Shown here: positions 9,752 through 17,403 of the stretch, piece after piece
How positions within the stretch are numbered: the first letter of the stretch is position 1
Layout of the letters: every line of letters starts with the position of its first letter
Assembly (NCBI GenBank): GCA_025999255.1
Contig: BNXB01000012.1
Span: forward strand, 1-28,898
Reading direction: 5' to 3'
DNA from: Bacteroidia bacterium
GTDB taxonomy: Bacteria > Bacteroidota > Bacteroidia > Bacteroidales > Azobacteroidaceae
DNA: 28,898 nt
The notes under the pieces: model-generated
Told to the model about the DNA's origin: nothing
Seen by the model: only the letters and a program-made list of their open reading frames with translations
The model's database searches: none
Position numbers and translations under genes: made by a program

Positions 9752-9782
9752 CAAAAGTAGCCTAATAAAGAATAAGAAACAA
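9752..9782 (-). promoter_or_regulatory. Promoter of the frdCAB operon
   Basis: On the minus strand a -33 TTG (9782-9780) is followed by 20 bp and then TACTTTTG (9759-9752), an exact TAnnTTTG -7 element. Transcription would start near 9745, leaving a leader of roughly 40 nt before ATG 9704. Confidence 0.75.
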
Positions 9783-9830
9783 GGAATTATGGAAATATTT
9801 CTTTAATTAGATCGATTCGAATTATTTGTT

Positions 9831-9838
9831 TACTTTTG
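9831..9838 (+). promoter_or_regulatory. Candidate -7 element (TACTTTTG) for miaA
   Basis: The octamer fits TAnnTTTG and lies 62 nt before the preferred miaA start at 9900. No clear -33 TTTG is seen at the usual distance. It sits back to back with the frdC promoter. Confidence 0.45.
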
Positions 9839-9899
9839 GTGCAAGGTACATGCTGCGAGGTGAATGATAAACAGGTTTGATTGTACCAAAAAAAGATAT

Positions 9900-10820
9900 A
9901 TGAGAGAACAAACAGAATTAGTTACGATTTTAGGTCCGACGGCTTCCGGTAAAACCACTTTTGCCGCCGGTCTGGCTGCAGCTCTCGATACGGAAATTAT
10001 CAGCGCCGATTCCCGCCAGGTGTATCGCGGTATGACTTTGGGTACGGGTAAAGATTTGGATGATTATGTTGTGAATGGGAAAAATATCCCGTATCATCTG
10101 ATTGATATTTGCAATCCCGGTGAAAAATACAATGTGTTTGAATACCAGCATGATTTTCATAGAGCTTATAATGAAATAGGACAAAAAGGAAAAATACCGG
10201 TACTCTGTGGAGGAACAGGTTTGTACATTGAATCGGTATTGAGGGGGTATAAATTGTTGGATGTCCCTGAAAATCCGGAATTACGGAACCGGTTAAAAGG
10301 AAAATCACCGGAAGAGTTAGAACAAATTTTGGGTTCATATAAAAAATTACATAACAAGACGGATCTGGATTCGGCTCAACGTGCCATACGAGCTATTGAA
10401 ATCGAAGAGTATTACCTGACACAGGAACCGGGGGAAACTCAGTTTGAACCCATTGATAGTCTGATTATAGGAATTGATATCGATCGGGAATTGAGACGGG
10501 AAAAAATCAGTAGCAGACTGAAATCACGTCTGGAAGAAGGTATGTTGGATGAAATCCGTAATTTACTGGATTCGGGAATTACCCCGGAAGATTTGATTTA
10601 TTATGGGTTGGAGTATAAATTCCTGACCTTACATGTGATTGGCAGACTTAGTTTTGATGAAATGTTCAGCCAACTGGAAATAGCTATTCACCAGTTTGCC
10701 AAACGGCAAATGACCTGGTTCCGCGGAATGGAAAGAAGAGGGTTCCGGATTCATTGGATAAAAGCAGAGGTGCCGAATCCGGAGAAAATAAAGATGATAA
10801 TGGGTTTGATGCAAAATTAA
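9900..10820 (+). CDS. miaA: tRNA dimethylallyltransferase (adenosine-37 N6)
   Basis: The enzyme attaches a dimethylallyl group to A37 of tRNAs that read codons starting with U. The P-loop GPTASGKT lies at residues 12-19, followed by the substrate motif ISADSRQVYRGM, the GGTGLYIESVLRG segment and the C-terminal RQMTWFRGMERRGFRIHW. I chose ATG 9900 (306 residues) because relatives begin only about 8-10 residues before TILGPTASGKT and the upstream region is A-rich; an in-frame ATG at 9864 would add 12 residues. It converges on purN with 3 nt between the stops. Some Bacteroidales have two miaA paralogs; this looks like the one with the TILGPTASGKT start. Confidence 0.95.
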   Translation: MREQTELVTILGPTASGKTTFAAGLAAALDTEIISADSRQVYRGMTLGTGKDLDDYVVNGKNIPYHLIDICNPGEKYNVFEYQHDFHRAYNEIGQKGKIPVLCGGTGLYIESVLRGYKLLDVPENPELRNRLKGKSPEELEQILGSYKKLHNKTDLDSAQRAIRAIEIEEYYLTQEPGETQFEPIDSLIIGIDIDRELRREKISSRLKSRLEEGMLDEIRNLLDSGITPEDLIYYGLEYKFLTLHVIGRLSFDEMFSQLEIAIHQFAKRQMTWFRGMERRGFRIHWIKAEVPNPEKIKMIMGLMQN

Positions 10821-10823
10821 TAA

Positions 10824-11390
10824 TCAAATTTTTTCAATAATTTTTCCAATTTCTTCCGGAAAATGTTTGTATTCCAAAGCGTGTACCTTTTCAGCAACCG
10901 TTTCGGGAGAATCGTCCGGGAAGACTTCACATTTAGCCTGGAAGATGATTTGTCCTTCGTCGTAATTTTCATTTACATAATGAATCGTGATCCCCGATTC
11001 TTTTTCTCCCTCAGTGACAACCGCTTCGTGTACATGTATTCCGTACATTCCTTTCCCTCCGTATTTGGGTAATAATGCCGGATGTATATTAATAATACGG
11101 TGTGGATAAGCTTTCAGAATATTTTCCGGAACTTTCAAAAGAAATCCTGCCAGAACAATCAGATCGACCCCTTCTTTTTTAAGAAGAGTCAAAACTTCTC
11201 CGTTTTCAAATTCGGATTTTTTAAATGTATAGGATGGAACATTCAGTCTTTTTGCCCGTTCGTGAACAAATGCTTCGGATTTATTACAGATGATAAATGA
11301 AAAGTTAATTTCTTTGTTTTCAGAGAAATAATTAATGATGTTTTCCGCATTGGATCCTGAACCGGAAGCAAAAATGGCAATTTTTTTCAT
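10824..11390 (-). CDS. purN: Phosphoribosylglycinamide formyltransferase
   Basis: The 188-residue enzyme transfers a formyl group from 10-formyl-tetrahydrofolate to GAR in purine synthesis. The phosphate-binding GSGSN motif is at 10-14. Catalytic residues appear at Asn101 and His103 (NIHPALLPKYGG) and Asp144 (NYDEGQI), matching the Asn/His/Asp set of the E. coli enzyme. It is divergent from acpP, the arrangement common in Bacteroidales. Length is normal. Confidence 0.96.
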   Translation of the reverse strand: MKKIAIFASGSGSNAENIINYFSENKEINFSFIICNKSEAFVHERAKRLNVPSYTFKKSEFENGEVLTLLKKEGVDLIVLAGFLLKVPENILKAYPHRIINIHPALLPKYGGKGMYGIHVHEAVVTEGEKESGITIHYVNENYDEGQIIFQAKCEVFPDDSPETVAEKVHALEYKHFPEEIGKIIEKI

Positions 11391-11420
11391 GTGTTTTAAA
11401 ATTATTTTATATATTCAATT

Positions 11421-11449
11421 AATGCACAAAATTTTCATTAATGTGCATT
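11421..11449. promoter_or_regulatory. Inverted repeat in the purN-acpP divergent region
   Basis: AATGCACA (11421-11428) and TGTGCATT (11442-11449) are a perfect 8-bp inverted repeat with a 13-nt spacer, followed on the plus strand by a run of T. It may be an operator shared by purN and acpP, or a hairpin; no plus-strand gene upstream needs a terminator here. Confidence 0.4.
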
Positions 11450-11468
11450 TTTTTTCGATTTTTCTTTT

Positions 11469-11495
11469 TTGTTTCAAGAATAATGTGTTCCTTTG
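11469..11495 (+). promoter_or_regulatory. Candidate promoter of the acpP-fabF-rnc operon
   Basis: A TTG (11469-11471) after a T run is followed 16 bp later by TTCCTTTG (11488-11495), one mismatch from TAnnTTTG. The acpP ATG is about 51 nt downstream. Confidence 0.4.
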
Positions 11496-11546
11496 CATCG
11501 CAAAAATAAAAAGTAATATTTTATTATTCACTAAAAATTAAAAATT

Positions 11547-11783
11547 ATGTCTGAAATTGCATCAAGAGTTAAAGCTATTATCGTTGATAAACTCAGCGTA
11601 GAAGAATCTGAAGTTACAAACGGGGCTAGCTTTACTAATGACCTGGGAGCAGATTCACTTGACACAGTTGAATTGATCATGGAATTTGAAAAAGAATTCG
11701 GTATTTCTATTCCGGACGACCAAGCTGAAAAAATCAGTACTGTAGGTGACGCTATCTCTTATATTGAAGCAAATGCAAAGTAA
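11547..11783 (+). CDS. acpP: Acyl carrier protein
   Basis: The 78-residue acidic protein has the phosphopantetheine site DSLDTVEL with Ser37 and the usual four-helix layout. It carries acyl chains through fatty acid synthesis. It is the first gene of acpP-fabF-rnc, 27 nt before fabF, which uses it as a substrate carrier. Length is standard. Confidence 0.98.
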   Translation: MSEIASRVKAIIVDKLSVEESEVTNGASFTNDLGADSLDTVELIMEFEKEFGISIPDDQAEKISTVGDAISYIEANAK

Positions 11784-11810
11784 GAAAAACAACCTCAATT
11801 TTAAAACCTT

Positions 11811-13073
11811 ATGGAATTAAAAAGAGTAGTTGTAACGGGTCTGGGAGCCATCACTCCATTGGGTAACGATGTGAAAACCACATGGGAATCCATGTTGAAC
11901 GGAGTGAGTGGGGCCGGACCCATTACTTTATTTGATGCATCGAAATTCAAGACGCAATTTGCGTGTGAAGTGAAGGGGTTTGATCCCAGCGTGTACTTCG
12001 ATCGCAAAGAACTCAGGAAGTTCGACAGATATTCCCAATTTGCAGTTGTAGCCGCCAAGGAAGCGGTTGCAGATTCCGGTCTGGATAATGAAGGTATTAA
12101 TCGCGACCGCGTCGGGGTGGTTTTTTCTTCCGGAATAGGGGGTATCGATACATTTGACAAAGAAGTTGGAAATTTTTTCCAGCACGAGGATATAGGACCC
12201 AAATTTAATCCGTTTTTCATTCCGAAAATGATCAGTGATATTGCAGCCGGTCATATTTCGATGATGTACGGTTTCAGAGGTCCAAACTTTGGAACGGTTT
12301 CTGCTTGCGCTTCTTCGACCAACGGTTCTATTTCCGCTTTCGACTTGATTCGTTTGGGTAGAGCAAACGCGGTTGTGACCGGAGGAGCCGAAGCTGCAAT
12401 TACAGTGTCCGGAGTAGGAGGGTTCAATGCTTTGACAGCGTTGTCAACACGTAACGAATCTCCTCAAACCGCTTCACGTCCGTTCAGTGCAAGCCGTGAT
12501 GGTTTTGTAATGGGTGAAGGTGCAGTGTGTCTGATACTGGAAGAGCTGGAACATGCTCTGGCCCGTGGCGCTAAAATCTATGCAGAGATTGCAGGAGGAG
12601 GTATGTCGGCGGATGCTTATCATCTTACGGCATCCCATCCGGAAGGATTGGGCGCTATGTTGGTGATACGTAATGCTTTGGAAGATTCCGGAATGAAGCC
12701 CGAAGAAATTGATTATATTAATGTACACGGTACGTCAACTCCGGTAGGCGACCCTTCCGAATGTAAAGCTATCAAGGAAGTATTTGGCGATCATGCTTAT
12801 GATTTAAATATCAGTTCAACAAAATCTATGACCGGACACATGCTTGGCGCGGCTGGGGCTGTTGAAGCTTTGGCTTGTACTCTGGCTGTCCTGAATGATA
12901 TTGTTCCACCCACAATCAACTTTACAGAAGGTGACGAAGATCCGGAAATTGATTACAAACTGAATTTTACTTTTAATAAACCTCAAAAACGTGAAGTCAA
13001 AGCTGCTCTTTCCAATACATTCGGTTTTGGAGGACATAATGCTTGTATTATCGTTAAGAAATTTGTGAAGTAA
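11811..13073 (+). CDS. fabF: Beta-ketoacyl-ACP synthase II
   Basis: The 420-residue thiolase-fold enzyme condenses malonyl-ACP with acyl-ACP to extend fatty acids. The catalytic triad is visible: Cys166 in SACASSTNG, His306 in VHGTSTPVGD and His343 in GHMLGAAGA. It lies between acpP and rnc in a tight operon, 4 nt before the rnc start. Length is typical of FabF. Confidence 0.98.
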   Translation: MELKRVVVTGLGAITPLGNDVKTTWESMLNGVSGAGPITLFDASKFKTQFACEVKGFDPSVYFDRKELRKFDRYSQFAVVAAKEAVADSGLDNEGINRDRVGVVFSSGIGGIDTFDKEVGNFFQHEDIGPKFNPFFIPKMISDIAAGHISMMYGFRGPNFGTVSACASSTNGSISAFDLIRLGRANAVVTGGAEAAITVSGVGGFNALTALSTRNESPQTASRPFSASRDGFVMGEGAVCLILEELEHALARGAKIYAEIAGGGMSADAYHLTASHPEGLGAMLVIRNALEDSGMKPEEIDYINVHGTSTPVGDPSECKAIKEVFGDHAYDLNISSTKSMTGHMLGAAGAVEALACTLAVLNDIVPPTINFTEGDEDPEIDYKLNFTFNKPQKREVKAALSNTFGFGGHNACIIVKKFVK

Positions 13074-13077
13074 TCCG

Positions 13078-13968
13078 GTGATTAACAATATTATAAAAAG
13101 GATAAGACTCTTTCTTCACCCGAAGAGGGGGTCTTATTTTGCATTTTATAAGATCCTGGGGTTCTTTCCCGGAAATCTGAATCTTTACAAAGAAGCTTTA
13201 TTGCATAAATCCTCGTCGAAAGAGAGGCAAGACGGACGTTATCTGAACAATGAGCGTCTGGAATTTCTTGGAGATGCGGTATTGGATGCCATAGTCGCCG
13301 ATTTGGTGTATCGGAAGTTCCGGAATAAAAATGAAGGATTCCTGACCAATACACGTTCTAAAATTGTAAAAAGGGAGACCCTGGATATGGTAGCCAGGAA
13401 CCTGGGTCTTAACAAAGTGCTCATCACTTCTCTCAGAACCAATACTCAAAAAAATCATATCCTCGGAAATGCTCTGGAAGCCCTGATTGGGGCAATTTAT
13501 TTAGACAAAGGGTATTCTGTCGCGAAGAAATTTATTGATGAAAAGGTAATAAAACCGTACATCAATATAGACCAGATTGCCAGGAAAGAAGTCAATTTCA
13601 AATCCAAATTACTGGAATGGTGCCAGAAGTACAGAGTTGATCTCAGCTTCACTGTGATCGAAAATTTTATGGATGAAGAAAATAATCAGGTATTCCAAAG
13701 CCAGGTTGTATTGAATGAGATATGGGCAGGAACAGGAACCGGTTATTCCAAAAAGGAATCTCAACAACAAGCAGCCCGAATGGCTCTAAAAAAAATAAAA
13801 TCCGAAAAAGAATTTGTTGAACGGGTACAAGCCTTGTCACATTATAGAAATGAAGAAATTGAAGAAATTGAAGAAATTGAAAGAAATGAAGGGAATATTG
13901 AATTTCATTTCGACCATGATTTCGAACCGGGAAATTACTCTTCAGAAATGTTAATAAATGAAAAATAA
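13078..13968 (+). CDS. rnc: Ribonuclease III
   Basis: The double-strand-specific endonuclease processes rRNA and other structured RNAs. It has 296 residues read from GTG 13078, 4 nt after the fabF stop. The signature ERLEFLGDAVLD is at about 60-70 (Glu62, Asp66). The second acidic site reads GNALEALIGAIY (131-141): Asn131 stands where the E. coli enzyme has Asp114, while the catalytic Glu is kept at 134. A dsRNA-binding domain follows (FKSKLLEWCQKYR to QQAARMALKKI). The last 45 or so residues form an acidic tail with a short Glu-Glu-Ile repeat. In related genomes pfkA often follows; here a DUF1573 gene does. Confidence 0.95.
   Translation: MINNIIKRIRLFLHPKRGSYFAFYKILGFFPGNLNLYKEALLHKSSSKERQDGRYLNNERLEFLGDAVLDAIVADLVYRKFRNKNEGFLTNTRSKIVKRETLDMVARNLGLNKVLITSLRTNTQKNHILGNALEALIGAIYLDKGYSVAKKFIDEKVIKPYINIDQIARKEVNFKSKLLEWCQKYRVDLSFTVIENFMDEENNQVFQSQVVLNEIWAGTGTGYSKKESQQQAARMALKKIKSEKEFVERVQALSHYRNEEIEEIEEIERNEGNIEFHFDHDFEPGNYSSEMLINEK
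13852..13878 (+). repeat. 9-bp tandem repeat inside rnc
   Basis: Three perfect copies of GAAGAAATT encode Glu-Glu-Ile triplets in the C-terminal tail of RNase III. Copy changes would keep the frame because the unit is 9 bp. Confidence 0.8.
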
Positions 13969-13992
13969 AAAAAGAATTTAACTATTAATGTT

Positions 13993-14000
13993 TAACTTTG
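13993..14000 (+). promoter_or_regulatory. Candidate -7 element (TAACTTTG) for the DUF1573 gene
   Basis: TAACTTTG fits TAnnTTTG and lies 44 nt before ATG 14045. It falls inside a longer in-frame reading from 13988, which argues that 13988 is not the translation start. The -33 element is weak. Confidence 0.5.
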
Positions 14001-14044
14001 CCGAATTAATAAAAAATGTTCAACAATTTAATACACTTATCATA

Positions 14045-15109
14045 ATGAAACGCATCACTTTTGCTATATTATGTGCTATTTTTGCTACAAGTGCGGCATT
14101 TTCACAAGGGAAACCAGTCGCAAAATTTGATAAAACTACTCACGATTTCGGACAGGTCTCCGAAAACGATGGTGATGTTAGCTGTAAATTTTTTCTGACC
14201 AATGATGGAGATGCTCCTCTGGTAATCACAAATGTAACAGCTTCCTGCGGGTGTACAACTCCCGAATGGACTAAGGAACCGATTGCTCCGAAAGCTAAGG
14301 GTAGTGTAACCGTTACCTACGGAGCTAAAGGACGTCCGGGCCCTATCTCTAAGACGGTTTCTGTTTACACGAATCAAGGCGACGCTCCTATTGTATTGAG
14401 TATCAAGGGAAATGTTAATCCGAAACCTCTGACTCCGGAAGAAAAATTTCCTCAACAAATAGGAGACATGCGAATGAGGGATTTCGGATTGAATTATGGT
14501 AATATGCCGGTTAATACACAAAAAACACAAATAATAGATATATACAATGCCGGAAAGACAGCTTTGACATTGAAATACGAAAAGCTTCCCCAATATATCA
14601 CAGTTAAGACGGAACCTGCAGTTATTCCGGCGAATACGGAAGGAAAACTGGTTGTGACTTTCAATGCGGCGGTTGCAAAAACATACGGAAAATTTACAGA
14701 TACTTTCGGAGTTATTGTAAATAATGTAAAACCTGCTAATAACAGAATTTCGTATATTGCAACGATCATTGATGACTTCAAAGATGTAAATATGGCGACA
14801 GCTCCTAAATTAGGGACTAGTGTTTCTTACTTTAATTTTGGTCCTTTGAGTGAAGCAGGAGCTGTGACAACACAGAGCCTTAAAATATCCAACTCCGGTC
14901 AAACGGACTTGTTGATTCGCAAAGTTTCATGTAACGATCCGAATATTATTATAACCTCTTCCAAGTCGGTTGTAAAACCGGGAGAGATTGTAGATGTCAA
15001 GGTAACTGTGTCTAAAAAGATTAAAAATATGACCAATGCCGTTTTAACCATTGTAACTAACGACCCGGTTAGTACGGTAAGGGATTTACGCGTTACGGTG
15101 CGTCCGTAA
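14045..15109 (+). CDS. DUF1573-domain exported protein
   Basis: A 354-residue protein starting MKRITFAILCAIFATSAAFS, a clear signal peptide. The DUF1573 domain occupies about residues 25-125 (FDKTTHDFGQVSENDG, then the conserved ASCGCTTPEW). Two further Ig-like ASH/MSP-type repeats follow (FGLNYGNMPVNTQKTQ and YFNFGPLSEAGAVTTQ segments). Such proteins are common in Bacteroidetes, periplasmic or surface-located, and have no established reaction. An in-frame ATG at 13988 would put 19 residues before the signal peptide and overlap the promoter motif, so I rejected it. It follows rnc by 76 nt and precedes meaB by 16 nt. Confidence 0.88.
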   Translation: MKRITFAILCAIFATSAAFSQGKPVAKFDKTTHDFGQVSENDGDVSCKFFLTNDGDAPLVITNVTASCGCTTPEWTKEPIAPKAKGSVTVTYGAKGRPGPISKTVSVYTNQGDAPIVLSIKGNVNPKPLTPEEKFPQQIGDMRMRDFGLNYGNMPVNTQKTQIIDIYNAGKTALTLKYEKLPQYITVKTEPAVIPANTEGKLVVTFNAAVAKTYGKFTDTFGVIVNNVKPANNRISYIATIIDDFKDVNMATAPKLGTSVSYFNFGPLSEAGAVTTQSLKISNSGQTDLLIRKVSCNDPNIIITSSKSVVKPGEIVDVKVTVSKKIKNMTNAVLTIVTNDPVSTVRDLRVTVRP

Positions 15110-15125
15110 ATATAAACTCCAATTC

Positions 15126-16220
15126 ATGATTCATCCCGAAAATGACCCTCAATATAAAGGTTTGGCGGTAAATCAGGGTGTTGATCAACCACCCGTAATC
15201 AATCCTTATCTCAGAGAAAGGAAAAGAAGGAATATATATACTTCGACCGAGTATGTAGAGGGAATTCTGAAAGGGAATATTTCTATACTAAGTCAGGCTG
15301 TGACTTTGGTGGAAAGCCAGAAAGTAGAACATCTGCAATTGGCTCAGGAGATCATCGAAAAATGCCTCCCATACACGGGAAAATCAATCAGGGTAGGTAT
15401 TACCGGTGTTCCCGGAGCCGGGAAAAGTACATCGATCGATGCATTTGGGATGTATTTGATCAAAGAATGTCGCAAAAAACTGGCTGTACTTGCTATTGAT
15501 CCGAGTAGCGAGCGTTCAAAAGGCAGTATATTAGGAGATAAGACCCGGATGGAAGAACTTTCACGGGAGCAGGATGCGTTTATTCGTCCCTCTCCGTCTG
15601 CGGGCTCATTGGGTGGAGTTGCCAGAAAAACCCGCGAAACCATTATTCTTTGTGAAGCTGCCGGTTTTGATACCGTTTTTGTTGAGACGGTAGGAGTAGG
15701 GCAGTCGGAAACCGCAGTCCATTCGATGGTCGATTTCTTCCTTTTGATACAGTTGGCCGGAACCGGTGATGAGCTCCAGGGAATTAAGCGGGGAATAATG
15801 GAAATGGCTGACGGAATTGTCGTCAATAAAGCCGACGGGAATAATATTGAGAAAGCTAAATTGGCTGCTTCACAATTCAGGAATGCTTTACACTTATTTC
15901 CAATGGCCCAGTCGGGCTGGAGTCCTGAAGTCCTGACTTATTCGGGTTACTATAAAACCGGAATCAAAGAAATATGGGACATGGTTTTCGAATACATCGA
16001 TTTTGTTAAGAATAACGGGTATTTTCAATATAAACGCAATGATCAATCCAAATATTGGATGTATGAGAGTATCAATGAATATCTGAAATCAAATTTTTAC
16101 AATGATCCGGTAATTGAAGATGAATTGAAAATCAAGGAACAATTAGTATTGAATTCCCGGATTAGTTCTTTTGCCGCAGCCAAAGAAATGATTGAACTTT
16201 GGAACGGCAGGAAAAAATGA
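15126..16220 (+). CDS. meaB: Methylmalonyl-CoA mutase-associated GTPase (MeaB/ArgK family)
   Basis: The 364-residue G3E-type GTPase has a Walker A motif GVPGAGKS at 94-101, the segment IDPSSERSKGSILGDKTRM, the VETVGVGQSE switch region and the base-recognition motif VNKAD. It loads or protects the adenosylcobalamin cofactor of methylmalonyl-CoA mutase, used in succinate-to-propionate metabolism. The mutase genes are not in this window. The pathway connects with the succinate made by fumarate reductase, though the loci are separate. Its stop codon lies inside a purine-rich repeat arm. Confidence 0.95.
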   Translation: MIHPENDPQYKGLAVNQGVDQPPVINPYLRERKRRNIYTSTEYVEGILKGNISILSQAVTLVESQKVEHLQLAQEIIEKCLPYTGKSIRVGITGVPGAGKSTSIDAFGMYLIKECRKKLAVLAIDPSSERSKGSILGDKTRMEELSREQDAFIRPSPSAGSLGGVARKTRETIILCEAAGFDTVFVETVGVGQSETAVHSMVDFFLLIQLAGTGDELQGIKRGIMEMADGIVVNKADGNNIEKAKLAASQFRNALHLFPMAQSGWSPEVLTYSGYYKTGIKEIWDMVFEYIDFVKNNGYFQYKRNDQSKYWMYESINEYLKSNFYNDPVIEDELKIKEQLVLNSRISSFAAAKEMIELWNGRKK

Positions 16221-16274
16221 AAGAATGAAAAGAATATTTTTTCCATTTTCTTTATTTCTTCATTTTCTTCATTT
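16211..16274. repeat. Purine/pyrimidine inverted short-unit repeat at the meaB 3' end
   Basis: A left arm of A/G-rich units of the type GAAAAAATG, AAAGAATG, AAAAGAATA (16211-16236) is followed by a pyrimidine-rich right arm with CATTTTCTT, TATTTCTT, CATTTTCTT units (16244-16274). The arms are imperfectly complementary and could form a hairpin. The meaB stop (16218-16220) lies in the left arm. Confidence 0.5.
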
Positions 16275-16282
16275 AAAAAGAT

Positions 16283-16290
16283 TATCTTTG
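16283..16290 (+). promoter_or_regulatory. Candidate -7 element (TATCTTTG) for the T9SS cargo gene
   Basis: TATCTTTG fits TAnnTTTG and lies 29 nt before the ATG at 16320, just after the low-complexity repeat. No convincing -33 TTTG. Confidence 0.5.
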
Positions 16291-16319
16291 TTTTTTGAAA
16301 TAATTGAAAAAAAATAGTT

Positions 16320-17345
16320 ATGAAGCAGATTTTTACTTTTTTAGCGGTTGCTTTATTAAGCATTAATGCGATTCATGCACAAATCAAGATAACGCGTGAA
16401 AGTCATGGTTTCAGACCTGGAGATGAACATGCCTGCCAAGCTGTTGAATACAGGGCGCCGGGAGAATCCGGAACCAATGTCGTATGGGATTTCAGGGAAC
16501 TTGTTTCAAAAGAAAACATAGGGATTTCGAGTATAGAAACATTTTCCGGAGTGGGTTATAATACCGTAGTGGAAAGAAACGACGGAATCACATTCCGTTA
16601 CAATATCACGAATGATCAGGTGGAATACTTCGGATATGAAAAAGAGAATCGTCAGTATTCTTTTACTACTCCAATTGTAAAAACAAAATATCCACAATTT
16701 TACGGAACTTTTTTTGAAGGAACCTTTGCGGGAAAGATTATAGTTAAAGGAGAATCCGCCGGAGAAATTGCAGGTACTTATTCAACCAACGTAGATGCGG
16801 AGGGTACGATTTTGTTGCCTGATGGTGAAAAATTGCCGGTAATTCGTGTTAAAACTACAAAAGTGACGACGCAATGGGGACCTGCCTGCAACTCTATGGA
16901 GGTAATTAAATATCTTTGGTATGCACAGGATATTCGTTATCCGGTTTTTGTGACAATGGAAACTGCTTATTATAATACTAATGGCGGTGAACGGATGGCT
17001 TTGGAAAAATCATCTTATTTGAATACCAATTTGAAAAGGGAAAGTAAACTCCGTACAACTACCGGTTTGGATGGAATTGATGCAAATTTCACTTGTAAAA
17101 TTTCTCCGAATCCGTTCAAGGAGCAATTGAATGTACAGTATTCTTTATCGAAACAGTCTTCCGTATCAATTGAACTTTTCAATTCTCAGGGCGCCAAGGT
17201 TGCTGTTATTTTACCGAAACAAATCCAGGAAGGGGATCAGGTAATTAATTACAATGCAGGAAACACAGTTTCTGTGAAAGGGGTTTATTTCTTACGGTTT
17301 ATGATTGATGGTAAAGTCCATATAGAAAAACTGATAAAAAATTAA
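16320..17345 (+). CDS. Exported protein with type IX secretion (Por) C-terminal sorting domain
   Basis: A 341-residue protein with a signal peptide ending near AIHAQ (residue 21) and a C-terminal type A sorting domain of about 75 residues (ISPNPFKEQLNVQYSL, then VSIELFNSQGAKV, GVYFLRF and KLIKN). The domain targets it through the type IX secretion system to the cell surface. The central part (about 22-260) is beta-rich, has no motif I recognise and shows no catalytic signature. The segments PGESGTNVVWDFREL and WGPACNSMEVIKYLWYAQ might serve as family markers. An adhesin or a substrate-binding surface protein is possible, but function is unknown. Confidence 0.85.
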   Translation: MKQIFTFLAVALLSINAIHAQIKITRESHGFRPGDEHACQAVEYRAPGESGTNVVWDFRELVSKENIGISSIETFSGVGYNTVVERNDGITFRYNITNDQVEYFGYEKENRQYSFTTPIVKTKYPQFYGTFFEGTFAGKIIVKGESAGEIAGTYSTNVDAEGTILLPDGEKLPVIRVKTTKVTTQWGPACNSMEVIKYLWYAQDIRYPVFVTMETAYYNTNGGERMALEKSSYLNTNLKRESKLRTTTGLDGIDANFTCKISPNPFKEQLNVQYSLSKQSSVSIELFNSQGAKVAVILPKQIQEGDQVINYNAGNTVSVKGVYFLRFMIDGKVHIEKLIKN

Positions 17346-17346
17346 T

Positions 17347-17386
17347 CCATTCGGTTATTCAGTCATTCAATTATTCAGTTATTCAA
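17347..17386 (+). repeat. Five 8-bp tandem units between the T9SS gene and dapB
   Basis: Units CCATTCGG, TTATTCAG, TCATTCAA, TTATTCAG and TTATTCAA follow the pattern YYATTCRR. The array begins 1 nt after the stop codon of the upstream gene and ends 17 nt before the dapB start. Confidence 0.7.
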
Positions 17387-17403
17387 TAAAACAAACGATT
17401 GGC

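Noticed and set aside
9705..9752. GTG 9752 as the frdC start
   Set aside because: It overlaps the -7 promoter element; the family start matches ATG 9704.
14102..14593. 163-residue open frame on the minus strand inside the DUF1573 gene
   Set aside because: Antisense to a well-supported exported protein; no family motif or start signal.
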